A program made the translations under genes and the position numbers. The notes beneath the pieces are model-generated. The model was not told the DNA's origin and did no database searches. It saw only the letters and a list, made by a program, of their open reading frames with translations. A stretch of DNA of 10,315 bases from an uncultured Muribaculaceae bacterium (GTDB lineage Bacteria > Bacteroidota > Bacteroidia > Bacteroidales > Muribaculaceae): positions 1 through 10,315 of the forward strand of contig CALHWU010000204.1 of NCBI GenBank assembly GCA_938039795.1, in the 5' to 3' direction. Numbering within the stretch: the first letter of the stretch is position 1; every line of letters begins with the position of its first letter. This document shows, piece by piece, positions 1 through 8,286 of this stretch.

Positions 1-837
1 CACGGTGTCCTTGCCCTTGAGGCTTCGGACACCACCGGCGGAGGCGCGCCATGCTACGTCAATCTGTCGCCCGACGGAAGATATGTCCTTACAGCCAATT
101 ATCTCGGAGGCAATGTGACTATATATGCTCTTGATTCGGCCGGACGTCCGTGTGGAGAGCCCCAGATTCTGGAATTCGCCAACGGTGATCCCACTACCCA
201 GAGCAAAGGAGAGCCTCGGCTGCACAGCGTGACATTCACGCCTGACGCCTCATTGCTTGTCTGTGCGGATCTGGGCACTGACAGGCTTCATATCTTCCCG
301 GTGAACGGCGCCGGATCCTCGACTCTTGTAGATCCGGCAAACATGCGTGATGTGGAGCTGATACATAATTCCGGTCCGCGGCATATTGTTTACTCCCGCA
401 AAGGCACAGGCTATCTGATCAACGAGATATCCGGCCAGGTGACTGTGCTGGAACGTAGCGGAGACACCTTCGTTCCCGTACAGTACATAGCCTCCGACAC
501 GGTCGGCGGCCATGGAAGCGGCGACATTCATCTCTCGCCCGACGAACGGTTTCTTTATACTTCAAACCGTCTTAAAAACGATGGCATAGCTGTTTTTGCT
601 GTCGATTCGCTGACCGGACGGCTTACACGCACAGGATATATGACGACCGGCCCGCATCCGCGCAATTTCGCGATTTCGCCCGACGGACGATGGCTGCTTG
701 TGGCGTGCCGCGACAGCGACAGGATAGAGGTGTATGAGCGTGATCCCTTGTCGGGACGGCTGATGCCGTCCGACAGGTCGTTCTACGCTCATCATCCGGT
801 ATGCCTGAAGTTTTTTGGAAACTCTGATCCGCATTGA
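1..837 (+). CDS. pgl: 6-phosphogluconolactonase-family beta-propeller lactonase, 5'-truncated
   Basis: The frame is open from base 1, so the gene begins outside the window; 278 codons are visible. A GTG at 115 is internal, because typical propeller sequence (LSPDGRYVLTANY, then GGNVTIYALD) precedes and spans it. Repeated blade motifs follow: FTPDASLLVCADLGTDRLHI, HLSPDERFLYTSNR, and ISPDGRWLLVACRDSDRIEV near the end. This SPDGR-plus-strand pattern, with GPRHI and GPHPRNFAI turns, is characteristic of the YbhE-type lactonase family (seven-bladed propeller), which hydrolyses 6-phosphogluconolactone in the oxidative pentose phosphate route. The family is usually about 340-380 residues, so roughly 70-100 N-terminal residues are missing here, possibly including a signal peptide. 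Some members act on other lactones, so the substrate is inferred. The stop at 835-837 is followed by a promoter for the next gene, so it is probably not part of the GCV operon. Confidence 0.85.
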   Translation, partial: HGVLALEASDTTGGGAPCYVNLSPDGRYVLTANYLGGNVTIYALDSAGRPCGEPQILEFANGDPTTQSKGEPRLHSVTFTPDASLLVCADLGTDRLHIFPVNGAGSSTLVDPANMRDVELIHNSGPRHIVYSRKGTGYLINEISGQVTVLERSGDTFVPVQYIASDTVGGHGSGDIHLSPDERFLYTSNRLKNDGIAVFAVDSLTGRLTRTGYMTTGPHPRNFAISPDGRWLLVACRDSDRIEVYERDPLSGRLMPSDRSFYAHHPVCLKFFGNSDPH

Positions 838-879
838 TCCGGTCGGAAGTGTCTCCGGTTTAATCCGGGATCCGATAAG

Positions 880-911
880 TTTGCGAGGTTCGTCGTTTTT
901 GCGTAAATTCG
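880..911 (+). promoter_or_regulatory. Bacteroidetes-type promoter of the glycine cleavage operon
   Basis: TTTG at 880-883 lies 20 bases before TAAATTCG at 904-911. This fits the Bacteroidetes primary sigma pattern (-33 TTTG, -7 TAnnTTTG) with two mismatches at the end of the -7 box. Transcription would start near 917-920 and give a leader of about 70 bases before gcvT. That leader is too short for a tandem glycine riboswitch and shows no such fold by eye. An alternative -7 match, TAAGTTTG at 876-883, has no good -33 partner. Confidence 0.55.
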
Positions 912-989
912 CACCTGTATAATAAAGGCCTTGCGGGATTCCGTAGGTCTGTTGTTGAAATTATAAATTACCTTAAACAAAGATATAAT

Positions 990-2093
990 ATGCCAGAAAA
1001 CAAAGAAACGTGTCTCCACTCGCGCCATGTGGCGCTCGGAGCGCAGATGAGCCCTTTCGGCGGCTTTGATATGCCCATACAGTATGAGGGCATCACAGAG
1101 GAACATCAGGCGGTGAGAAATCATTGCGGGGTGTTTGATGTGTCCCACATGGGGGAAGTGTCGGTGACAGGTCCTGATGCCGAGCGGTATATCAACCATA
1201 TATTTACCAACGACGTGACCGGCGCGCCCGAAGGGAAGATCTTCTACGGAATGATGCTTCGCGAGGATGGCGGGACGGTCGACGATCTGCTCGTCTACAA
1301 GCGCGGCGACAATGATTTCTTCCCGGTGATAAATGCCGCCAACATCGATAAGGATCTCGAATGGATGCGCAGCCAGTCAGCAGGATTCGACGTGAAGATC
1401 ACGGATCTCAGCGATTCGATGGGCGAGCTGGCCGTTCAGGGCCCGGAAGCCGAGCGCGTAATGGAGGAGGTGCTCGGGCTTCCTTGCAGCGAGCTGACAT
1501 TCTATACATTCAAGGAGCTTGACAAGGATGGCCGTCATCTGATCGTCAGCCGTACAGGCTATACGGGCGAGGATGGCTTCGAGATTTATGCCGATCATGA
1601 GGCGACAGGGCAGATGTGGGACCGGCTGATGGAATCGGGTCGCTGCGCGCCATGCGGTCTCGGATGTCGCGATACTTTGCGCTTCGAGGTCGGACTGCCG
1701 CTGTATGGCGACGAGCTTGCCGACGATGTCACGCCGCTTGAGGCCGGACTGGGTATCTTCGTGAAACTCGACAAGGCTGGCGGCTTTATCGGCTGCGAGG
1801 CGCTGCGTCAACAGAAAGCCGAGGGACTGAAGAGAAAACTCGTGGGACTGGAGATACATGACCGCGCTATCGCCCGTCATGGCAGCGAGGTGATAGATCC
1901 GTCCGACGGCCACGTGATCGGCCATGTGACGACCGGTTACCGCGGCATCTCCGTAGACAAGAGCGTGGCCATGGCCATGATCGATGCGGCCTACACGGAG
2001 AAGGGCACGGAAGTGGCGGTGAAAGTGCGCAAGAAGACTTTCCCCGCTACCGTCACAGCAAAGAAATTCTACAAGAAAAGCTACAAGAAATAA
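990..2093 (+). CDS. gcvT: Aminomethyltransferase, glycine cleavage T-protein
   Basis: A 367-residue protein, full length for the family (about 360-375). It takes the aminomethyl group from the lipoyl arm of H-protein and, with tetrahydrofolate, makes 5,10-methylene-THF and ammonia in the cytoplasm. Landmarks are the N-terminal HVALGAQMSPFGGFDMPIQY segment (13-32), GVFDVSHMGE (47-56), the GGTVDDLLVYK block with the family's conserved Asp pair at 98-99, NAANIDKDLEWM (115-126), a SRTGYTGEDGFEIY segment in the middle, and CGLGCRDTLRFEVGLPLYG. The C-terminus is lysine-rich. The ATG at 990 follows an A-rich stretch, as is usual in this phylum, and aligns with the usual N-terminus. It is the first gene of the operon and lies 48 bases ahead of gcvH with no hairpin between them. 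Confidence 0.97.
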   Translation: MPENKETCLHSRHVALGAQMSPFGGFDMPIQYEGITEEHQAVRNHCGVFDVSHMGEVSVTGPDAERYINHIFTNDVTGAPEGKIFYGMMLREDGGTVDDLLVYKRGDNDFFPVINAANIDKDLEWMRSQSAGFDVKITDLSDSMGELAVQGPEAERVMEEVLGLPCSELTFYTFKELDKDGRHLIVSRTGYTGEDGFEIYADHEATGQMWDRLMESGRCAPCGLGCRDTLRFEVGLPLYGDELADDVTPLEAGLGIFVKLDKAGGFIGCEALRQQKAEGLKRKLVGLEIHDRAIARHGSEVIDPSDGHVIGHVTTGYRGISVDKSVAMAMIDAAYTEKGTEVAVKVRKKTFPATVTAKKFYKKSYKK

Positions 2094-2141
2094 GATCATA
2101 TAATCAAACAAATATCACGTAACAATCAAACATCAGGAAAT

Positions 2142-2522
2142 ATGAGCAAGACTTATTACAGCCGCACACACGAATATGTGACAGTCGACGGCAACATCGG
2201 TTATGTAGGCATATCGGATTATGCGCAGAAAGCCCTCGGAAACGTGGTCTACGTGGATATGCCCGAGCAGGGCGACGACGTGACTGCCGGTGAGGAGTTC
2301 GGCGCCGTGGAGAGTGTGAAGGCCGCCAGCGACCTTATCGCGCCCGTAAGCGGAGCAGTAGTTGAAAGCAACGAACTGCTTATCGACAATCCTCGTCTGA
2401 TCAACCAGGACGCCATGGCCAACTGGATCATAAAGGTAGAACTCTCAGATCCGGCAGAGCTCGATGAGCTTATGGACGAAGAGGCCTACAACGCTTTCTG
2501 CGCCACAGAGGGCGCCCATTGA
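2142..2522 (+). CDS. gcvH: Glycine cleavage H-protein, lipoyl carrier
   Basis: 126 residues, the normal size. The lipoylated protein shuttles the aminomethyl intermediate between P, T and L proteins. The lipoyl site is Lys60 in the motif AVESVKAASDLIAPVSG (55-71), with the usual GNVVYVDMPEQGD strand just before it (33-45). The N-terminus YYSRTHEYVTVDGNIGYVGI matches the family's typical H-E-W/Y start. AGGAAA precedes the ATG at 2142 at suitable spacing. The stop lies 19 bases before the start of gcvPA, consistent with one transcript. Confidence 0.97.
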   Translation: MSKTYYSRTHEYVTVDGNIGYVGISDYAQKALGNVVYVDMPEQGDDVTAGEEFGAVESVKAASDLIAPVSGAVVESNELLIDNPRLINQDAMANWIIKVELSDPAELDELMDEEAYNAFCATEGAH

Positions 2523-2541
2523 CCCAATATTCAGCAAAGGA

Positions 2542-3873
2542 ATGACCCACCATTATTTCCCACATACGGCCGATGACATCCAGCGGATGCTCGGCCGTTG
2601 CGGCATGAAGGAACTCGACGAACTGTATTCCGACGTTCCGGCCGGTCTGCGTCTGAAGGGCGACTATGATCTCCCCGAGGGCCGCAGCGAAAAAGAGATA
2701 CGCGACTTTTTCAACGATCTCGGCAGCCGCAACCGTCAGCTGACATGCTTTGCCGGCGCCGGATTCTATCACCACTACACTCCGTCGGTAATACCTTATA
2801 TCCTGAGCCGGTCGGAGTTTCTGACAGCCTATACGCCCTATCAGCCCGAAATATCTCAGGGCACGCTGCAATATATCTTCGAATATCAGTCGATGATGAG
2901 CCAGCTGACCGGCATGGAGGTGTCGAACGCGTCGATGTATGATGGCGCTACGGCCACAGCGGAGGCCATGATGATGGCGGTGAGCGCGTCGCGCAAGCGC
3001 GACAGGGTGCTGATCGCTTCGACGGTCAATCCGGCCGTGCGCCGCGTCGTGGCTACCTATGCGCGCTATCATGGCGTCAGACTCGACGAGATAGCCGAGG
3101 CTGACGGCGTCAGCCTGCGCGACGATCTGGAAGCCAAGCTTGCCGAGGGCGATGTCGCCGGCGTAATCGTGGCAACCCCCAACTATTACGGCATTCTCGA
3201 GAATTATGCCGGATGGGCCGATGCCTGCCATCGCGTCAAAGCTCTGTTGATTGTCAACTGTGTTCCGGCCGATCTCGCACTGATGAAGACTCCGGGCGAA
3301 TGGGGCGCCGACATAGCATGCGGCGACGCGCAGTCGCTCGGTATGCCCCTGCACTACGGAGGCCCCTATCTGGGCTTCCTCTGCGCTTCGAAGGCTCTCA
3401 TACGCAAGATGCCCGGGCGTATAGTAGGAGCTACGACCGATTCCGACGGACACCGCACTTTCGTGCTGACGCTGCAGGCACGCGAACAGCATATCCGCCG
3501 CGACAAGGCTACCAGCAATATATGCTCCAACCAGGGGCTCATGGCGCTTCACACTGTCGTCTATCTGAGTCTGCTCGGCGCCGACGGACTCCGCGAGGCG
3601 GCCATGCAGGGGCTCAACGGAGCGCATTATCTCGCATCGCAGCTTGAGGCCACGGGACTTATGCGCATGTCGTTTCCGGGCAAGCCGTTCATCAACGAGT
3701 TTGCTATGGATACCGATTTCGAGGTGGATGAGCTCGAACGCCTGTGCATAGAGAACGAGATCCTCTGTGGAGTGAAGATCGCGCCGCGCCGGATACTTAT
3801 AGCGGTGACCGAGATGCAGACGCGCGAGGATATGGACCGACTGGTAGAAACCGTCAAAAAGCTGAAATCATGA
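2542..3873 (+). CDS. gcvPA: Glycine dehydrogenase (decarboxylating) subunit 1, P-protein alpha
   Basis: 443 residues, the N-terminal half of a split P-protein. With GcvPB it forms the PLP-dependent decarboxylase that loads glycine's aminomethyl group onto lipoyl-H and releases CO2. Diagnostic segments are GAGFYHHYTPSVI (72-84), YTPYQPEISQGTLQ (97-110), SMYDGATA (131-138), GGPYLGF (273-279) and REQHIRRDKATSNICSNQ (314-331). The frame is open further upstream (from about 2464), but that part overlaps gcvH in another frame and is not P-protein-like. The ATG at 2542 follows AAAGGA (2536-2541) and starts MTHHYFPHTADDIQRML, typical for the subunit. The stop overlaps the gcvPB start (ATGA at 3870-3873), which suggests translational coupling and equal subunit amounts. 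The catalytic lysine sits on GcvPB; this half helps shape the dimer and active site. Confidence 0.96.
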   Translation: MTHHYFPHTADDIQRMLGRCGMKELDELYSDVPAGLRLKGDYDLPEGRSEKEIRDFFNDLGSRNRQLTCFAGAGFYHHYTPSVIPYILSRSEFLTAYTPYQPEISQGTLQYIFEYQSMMSQLTGMEVSNASMYDGATATAEAMMMAVSASRKRDRVLIASTVNPAVRRVVATYARYHGVRLDEIAEADGVSLRDDLEAKLAEGDVAGVIVATPNYYGILENYAGWADACHRVKALLIVNCVPADLALMKTPGEWGADIACGDAQSLGMPLHYGGPYLGFLCASKALIRKMPGRIVGATTDSDGHRTFVLTLQAREQHIRRDKATSNICSNQGLMALHTVVYLSLLGADGLREAAMQGLNGAHYLASQLEATGLMRMSFPGKPFINEFAMDTDFEVDELERLCIENEILCGVKIAPRRILIAVTEMQTREDMDRLVETVKKLKS

Positions 3874-5345
3874 ACAAGGAATATTACGGCAAGCTCATTT
3901 ACGAGCTTTCGCGGCAGGGCCGACGCGGCGCTTCGTTGCCCGACAATGACACCCCTGACGCCATCGCATCCATACCGGCCGGCCTTCTGCGCTCCGAAGC
4001 GCTCCGTCTGCCTGAAGTGGACGAGCCTACAGTGGTGCGCCATTACACCAATATGAGCGCCAATAACTTCGGAGTCGATACAGGCTTCTATCCTCTGGGG
4101 TCGTGCACGATGAAGTATAATCCGAAGATCAACGAGGAGATAGCGGCCCATCACGCGTTCGCCGACCTGCATCCCATGCAGCCAGCATCGACCGTGCAGG
4201 GCGCTCTCGAAGCTTACTGGACGCTTCAGACTGCTCTGGCGGAGATCGGCGGCATGAGCGAGTTTACGCTCAATCCGTTTGCAGGCGCTCACGGAGAGCT
4301 TACCGGACTGATGGTCATACGTGCCTATCATCAGGCGCGCGGCGATCATAAGCGCACGAAAGTGATAGTGCCTGATTCGGCTCACGGCACCAATCCGGCA
4401 TCGGCAGCGGTGGCCGGACTGAAAGTGGTGGAAGTCAAGAGTCTGCCTGACGGCACTGTCGATATCGAGGCTCTTCGTCCGCTTCTCGACGATACGGTGG
4501 CGGCCATGATGATGACCAATCCAAATACTGCCGGCATATTTGAGCACGGAGTTAAAGAGATCTGCGATATGGTCCATGCGGCGGGCGGCCTGATGTATTA
4601 CGACGGGGCCAACCTTAACCCGATGCTCGGCATCGCCCGGCCCGGCGACATGGGCTTCGACGTGATGCACATCAATCTCCACAAGACCTTCTCAACGCCT
4701 CATGGCGGGGGCGGACCTGGCAGCGGTCCGGTGGGAGTCCGCAAGGGACTGGAGCAGTTCCTGCCCGATCCGCGCGTGCGCCGAGAGGCTGACGGCAGTT
4801 TCACGGTGACGCGCGACGACGCCGAGGCGCTCGGCAGCATATCGGCCACGCTCGGCAACTACGGCGTGCAGCTGCGTGCGTTGGCATATATCATGTCGCT
4901 CGGACGCGATGGCCTGAAAATGGCCGGCCCGCTGGCTACGCTTAATGCCAACTATATCAGGGAGTCGCTACGCGATCTGTATATGCTTCCTCTGGACAGA
5001 GTGTGCAAACATGAGTTTGTGTTTGACGGGCTTCGCGATAAGTCGACCGGCGTCACTACGCTCGACGTGGCCAAGCGTCTGCTCGACTTCGGATTCCATG
5101 CGCCGACGATCTATTTCCCGCTACTCTTCCATGAGTCGCTTATGATCGAGCCGACTGAGACGGAGAGTCCCGAGACGCTCGACGCCTTCATCGAAACGAT
5201 GCGGACCATCGCCATGGAGGCGGCGGAGAATCCGGAAATGGTGAAAACCGCTCCGCACACCACGCCTGTCAGTCGGCCCGACGATACGGCTGCTGCGCTC
5301 AATCCGGTGGTGACCTACGAAGACCTAAAGACATCGCAGGCATGA
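3870..5345 (+). CDS. gcvPB: Glycine dehydrogenase (decarboxylating) subunit 2, P-protein beta
   Basis: 491 residues, the PLP-bearing C-terminal half of the P-protein. The Schiff-base lysine is Lys272 in NLHKTFSTPHGGGGPGSGP (269-287). Upstream are PLGSCTMKYNP (75-85), GAHGELTGLMVI (139-150), DSAHGTNPASAA (169-180) and MMTNPNTAGIFE (214-225), all typical P-protein blocks. The end carries the FHAPTIYFP segment and an extended tail as in stand-alone GcvPB proteins. The ATG at 3870 was chosen because it overlaps the gcvPA stop as ATGA and gives the usual N-terminus. The longer open frame upstream (to 3744) overlaps gcvPA and reads as non-homologous, charged sequence. The stop overlaps the lpd ATG, again as ATGA. 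Confidence 0.97.
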   Translation: MNKEYYGKLIYELSRQGRRGASLPDNDTPDAIASIPAGLLRSEALRLPEVDEPTVVRHYTNMSANNFGVDTGFYPLGSCTMKYNPKINEEIAAHHAFADLHPMQPASTVQGALEAYWTLQTALAEIGGMSEFTLNPFAGAHGELTGLMVIRAYHQARGDHKRTKVIVPDSAHGTNPASAAVAGLKVVEVKSLPDGTVDIEALRPLLDDTVAAMMMTNPNTAGIFEHGVKEICDMVHAAGGLMYYDGANLNPMLGIARPGDMGFDVMHINLHKTFSTPHGGGGPGSGPVGVRKGLEQFLPDPRVRREADGSFTVTRDDAEALGSISATLGNYGVQLRALAYIMSLGRDGLKMAGPLATLNANYIRESLRDLYMLPLDRVCKHEFVFDGLRDKSTGVTTLDVAKRLLDFGFHAPTIYFPLLFHESLMIEPTETESPETLDAFIETMRTIAMEAAENPEMVKTAPHTTPVSRPDDTAAALNPVVTYEDLKTSQA

Positions 5346-6691
5346 CACACTGTGACCTTATCGTGATAGGTGCCGGCCCGGGCGGCTACGAGACAGCCGC
5401 CCGGGCCGCGGCACGCGGACTTGAGACGGTGATAGTGGAACGCGATCTTCCGGGAGGCACTTGCCTTAACCGCGGATGTATCCCGACTAAGGCTCTTTGC
5501 CGGTCGGCTGAAGTAGCCGCCACGGTCAGAGAGGCGTTTGACTTCGGGGTGGCTACAACCGGCTTCACTCTCGACTATGCCTCGGCCTGCGCGCGTCGCG
5601 ACGCGATTGTAGGCGAACTTCGCCAGGGAGTGGAGACACTGCTCGGAGGAGTAAGAGTGATCCGTGGAGAAGCCCGTTTTAAGGGGGAGCGGACAATCCA
5701 GGTCGGAGATGAAGAGCTGACCGCCCCGCGCGTCATAATCGCTACAGGGTCGCGACCCGCTCCTCTCCGGGCCGAAGGAGCCGAGCTGGCAATCGACAGC
5801 GACCGGCTGCTGGCGCTTGACTGCCTGCCTGCGGAGATAGCCATAGTGGGCGGGGGAGTGATCGGAATGGAGTTCGCTTCGATTTTCGCTGCGTTCGGCA
5901 GCAAGGTGAGCGTACTGGAGTATTGTCCGGAAATCCTGCCGCCGTTTGACCGCGAGATAGCCAAGCGTCTGCGCATGGCGATGAAGCGGCGTGGTGTCGA
6001 TATCGTCACTCAGGCGGCTGTCGGCGCTATCGTAAAGGATGATGCCGGAAAGCAGGAGATACGCTATGTCTGCAAGGGCAAGGAGAAGACCCTGACGGCC
6101 GACATGGTGGTTTCGGCGGTCGGACGCCGTCCGGTGATTCCCGACGGGCTTGACAAGGCCGGAGTGGAGCTGACCGAGAGAGAATTCATCAAGGTCGACG
6201 CCTCGATGCAGACGTCGGCGCCTGGCGTCTATGCGATAGGCGACGTCAACGGGCTCTGCATGCTCGCTCATGCGGCTTCGGCCCAGGGCAGGGTAGTGCT
6301 CGGCGACAAGGTGGATCTTGGTGTGATGCCGTCGGCGGTATTCACTGTGCCTGAATGCTCGATGGTCGGACTGACCGAGGAGCAGTGTGCCGCCCAGGGG
6401 CTGGATTTCGTCACTGCGACGTCGACCTTCCGAGCCAACGGCAAGGCGATGGCGATGGGAGCGGCCGACGGCCTGGTGAAGGTGATTGTCGGCCGACATG
6501 ACCGACGTATTCTCGGCTGCCACATATGCGGCCCCCATGCGGCCGATCTGATTGAGGAGATAGCCGTCGCCATGGTGGCGGGGATGGACTCCGCGCGGTT
6601 CACGTCGGTGATACATGGACATCCGACTCTCTCGGAGACGGTGGCTGCGGCGATGGAAAAGGCCGATGAGGCGGCAGGAAAGCATGACTGA
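5342..6691 (+). CDS. lpd: Dihydrolipoyl dehydrogenase, glycine cleavage L-protein
   Basis: 449 residues, a pyridine-nucleotide disulfide oxidoreductase. It reoxidises the dihydrolipoyl arm of GcvH with FAD and NAD+. Visible parts are the FAD-binding GAGPGG loop (10-15), the redox disulfide Cys41/Cys46 in GGTCLNRGCIPTKAL, the second dinucleotide-binding loop VGGGVIGMEFASIF in the middle, the FAD-contacting GVYAIGDVNG segment, and the C-terminal HPTLSE with catalytic His427 and Glu432. The disulfide spacing (CxxxxC) and the HPTLSE end favour a lipoamide dehydrogenase over mercuric or glutathione reductase. Overlap with gcvPB (ATGA at 5342-5345) makes it a dedicated L-protein for this operon, although it could also serve other 2-oxo-acid complexes. 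Confidence 0.95.
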   Translation: MTHCDLIVIGAGPGGYETAARAAARGLETVIVERDLPGGTCLNRGCIPTKALCRSAEVAATVREAFDFGVATTGFTLDYASACARRDAIVGELRQGVETLLGGVRVIRGEARFKGERTIQVGDEELTAPRVIIATGSRPAPLRAEGAELAIDSDRLLALDCLPAEIAIVGGGVIGMEFASIFAAFGSKVSVLEYCPEILPPFDREIAKRLRMAMKRRGVDIVTQAAVGAIVKDDAGKQEIRYVCKGKEKTLTADMVVSAVGRRPVIPDGLDKAGVELTEREFIKVDASMQTSAPGVYAIGDVNGLCMLAHAASAQGRVVLGDKVDLGVMPSAVFTVPECSMVGLTEEQCAAQGLDFVTATSTFRANGKAMAMGAADGLVKVIVGRHDRRILGCHICGPHAADLIEEIAVAMVAGMDSARFTSVIHGHPTLSETVAAAMEKADEAAGKHD

Positions 6692-7682
6692 ACTGCATCG
6701 CCCCAAGGTGAGCGTGCTGATGATAGCCTACAATCAGGAGGCTTACATCGGCGAGGCCATAAGAAGCGTGGTGAGCCAGAAGGCGCCTTTCGCGTTTGAA
6801 CTGATCGTGGCCGACGATGCGTCGACCGACTCCACAGCCGACGTGGCATCGGCATGGGCCGACCGCTATCCCGGTATCGTGCGGTTGTTGCGCCGCCCGG
6901 AAAATCTCGGATTGCAGGCCAACTATCTCGATGCCTATGCACATGCCCGGGGAGAATATATAGCGATCTGCGAGGCCGACGACTGGTGGTGCTCGCGACA
7001 TAAGCTTGCACGTCAGGCCCGGATGCTCGATCAGCACCACGACTGTGCGCTCTGCTTTCACCGTGTGGTCAACTACTATCAGACTGACGGATCGATGTCG
7101 CTGAGCAATCCGCATCAGTCCCGGAAAATGGAACTCGAAGATCTGGCGCGCGCCAATGTCATCACGAATCTGAGCGTGATGTATCGTGCCATCCCTTACG
7201 GGGAGTTGCCGCAGTGGCTGTCATCGGTCAGATTGTTTGACTATGCCATGCATTCGCTGCATGCCGAGCGCGGCTCAATCGGCTTCCTGCCTCAGCCGAT
7301 GGCGGTCTATCGCCGTCATGACCGGGGCATATGGAGCGGTGACCGCAGGCGCGGATGGCTGATGGCTATGGACGTGCGCGAACGTCTGATCGGACATTTT
7401 CTCGACAATCGGCGTGAGGCGGCCGAAAACCTTGCGGATTCTTATCTGGAGATCGCTGCCGCGCTCGAGGCCGACGGCGATGAGGAAGCCCGCGGGCGTG
7501 TTCTGACATATCTTGCCGAAAGGAATATTCCGGTGAATGAGGATGACTTTGCGGCCAGGGTAGAGCGTAGACGCGGGCAGTCGGCGGCCGCACAAGGATT
7601 GCTGTCGTCGGTCCGGCGTCAGGTTAGCCGCCTGCTTCCGGTTCCCCGGATTTATCGGGGCTGTTCCTTAAATAGTCGGTAA
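6684..7682 (+). CDS. Family 2 (GT-A) glycosyltransferase
   Basis: 332 residues. The N-terminal half is a GT2 domain: KVSVLMIAYNQEAYIGEAI (8-26) as the first nucleotide-binding strand, ELIVADDASTDST (39-51), RPENLGLQANY (71-81), and the metal-binding EADDWW (97-102), which serves as the DxD motif. It should transfer a sugar from a nucleotide donor to an unknown acceptor, such as surface polysaccharide or O-antigen-type glycan. No membrane segment is evident, so it is probably cytosolic or peripheral. The C-terminal third is charged, partly helical and unassigned. The ATG at 6684 overlaps the end of lpd by 8 bases and places the GT-A strand near residue 8 as usual; the frame runs open to 6615 but that part lies inside lpd. 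It is the last gene before a terminator, so it is likely co-transcribed with the GCV genes despite no known functional link. Confidence 0.88.
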   Translation: MTELHRPKVSVLMIAYNQEAYIGEAIRSVVSQKAPFAFELIVADDASTDSTADVASAWADRYPGIVRLLRRPENLGLQANYLDAYAHARGEYIAICEADDWWCSRHKLARQARMLDQHHDCALCFHRVVNYYQTDGSMSLSNPHQSRKMELEDLARANVITNLSVMYRAIPYGELPQWLSSVRLFDYAMHSLHAERGSIGFLPQPMAVYRRHDRGIWSGDRRRGWLMAMDVRERLIGHFLDNRREAAENLADSYLEIAAALEADGDEEARGRVLTYLAERNIPVNEDDFAARVERRRGQSAAAQGLLSSVRRQVSRLLPVPRIYRGCSLNSR

Positions 7683-7710
7683 ACTCCCGTCTTGTCTTCT
7701 GTGACAAAAT

Positions 7711-7748
7711 ACCGGGCGCTGCGTTCTTTGAAGGACACAGCGCCCGGT
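7711..7748. terminator. Convergent intrinsic terminator between glycosyltransferase and rpiB
   Basis: A perfect 11-bp inverted repeat, ACCGGGCGCTG (7711-7721) with CAGCGCCCGGT (7738-7748). The 16-base middle can extend the stem with wobble pairs (GTTCT with AGGAC). On the minus strand the stem is followed by ATTTTG, a short U-run that fits termination of rpiB. On the plus strand the next bases are CGTCATACTAAAAAAA, without a U-run, so termination of the GCV operon is plausible but less typical. Confidence 0.8.
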
Positions 7749-7809
7749 CGTCATACTAAAAAAAGTGCGGTCAGGGCCCTTGGGGCAGCCTGCCTGCGGA
7801 AAAGTCGGG

Positions 7810-8268
7810 TTAATCTGTTACGGGTATCTTGGCTATGCGGCGGTCATGACGGCCACCCTCATAGGGTTCGGCGATGAAGACGTCGAGCATCTCCAGGCCC
7901 AGTGACTGATCGATAAAGCGGGCCGGGAGCACGAGTACGTTTGCATTGTTGTGTGCCCGGGCCAGGCGTGCGAGTTCGGGATCCCAGCAGATAGCCGCAC
8001 GTATAGCCTGATGCTTGTTGAGCGTCATGGCTATACCGTTGCCGGAGCCGCACATGGCCACTCCGAACGCGGCCTGTCCATCCTCTATGGCCTTGGCGCA
8101 CGGATGGGCGAAGTCGGGGTAATCGCACGACGCTTCCGAGTCCGTGCCGAAATCCTTCACTTCATATCCCAGATTGGTGAGACGCCGGATGATAGTCTGC
8201 TTCAACTGATAGCCGGCGTGGTCGGAGCAGACGGCCACAACGGCCGGAGGTGTGGGAAGTTGTGTCAT
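7810..8268 (-). CDS. rpiB: Ribose-5-phosphate isomerase B
   Basis: 152 residues, normal for RpiB. It interconverts ribose 5-phosphate and ribulose 5-phosphate in the non-oxidative pentose phosphate pathway. Motifs of the LacAB/RpiB family in order: VAVCSDHAGYQLK (11-23), DYPDFA (49-54), the active-site loop AMCGSGNGIAM with Cys73 (71-81), IRAAICWD (89-96), HNNANVLVLPAR (106-117) and EGGRHDRRI near the end. The galactose-6-phosphate isomerases LacA/LacB share the fold, but no lac-type tagatose genes are near, so RpiB is preferred. The ATG at 8268 follows an A-rich leader (minus strand ACCAAAA). It is convergent with the GCV/GT operon and may be transcribed from one or both minus-strand promoters upstream. 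Confidence 0.95.
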   Translation of the reverse strand: MTQLPTPPAVVAVCSDHAGYQLKQTIIRRLTNLGYEVKDFGTDSEASCDYPDFAHPCAKAIEDGQAAFGVAMCGSGNGIAMTLNKHQAIRAAICWDPELARLARAHNNANVLVLPARFIDQSLGLEMLDVFIAEPYEGGRHDRRIAKIPVTD

Positions 8269-8286
8269 TTTTGGTCAATGATGATT

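Noticed and set aside
836..872. Hairpin GATCCGG (836-842) with CCGGGATC (865-872) after the lactonase gene
   Set aside because: The stem has a bulge and no T-run follows on the plus strand, so it cannot be called an intrinsic terminator, though weak termination is possible.
2470..3627. 385-codon minus-strand frame across gcvPA
   Set aside because: Antisense of conserved gcvPA with low-complexity His/Arg/Ala-rich translation; a codon-bias shadow.
5315..6706. 463-codon open frame on the minus strand across lpd
   Set aside because: It is antisense to a fully motif-supported lpd and its translation is Arg/His/Ser-rich with no recognisable domain; GC-rich codon bias explains the long frame.
7692..7877. 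61-codon plus-strand frame after the glycosyltransferase
   Set aside because: It runs through the terminator hairpin and antisense into rpiB; the product is Arg/Lys-rich shadow sequence.
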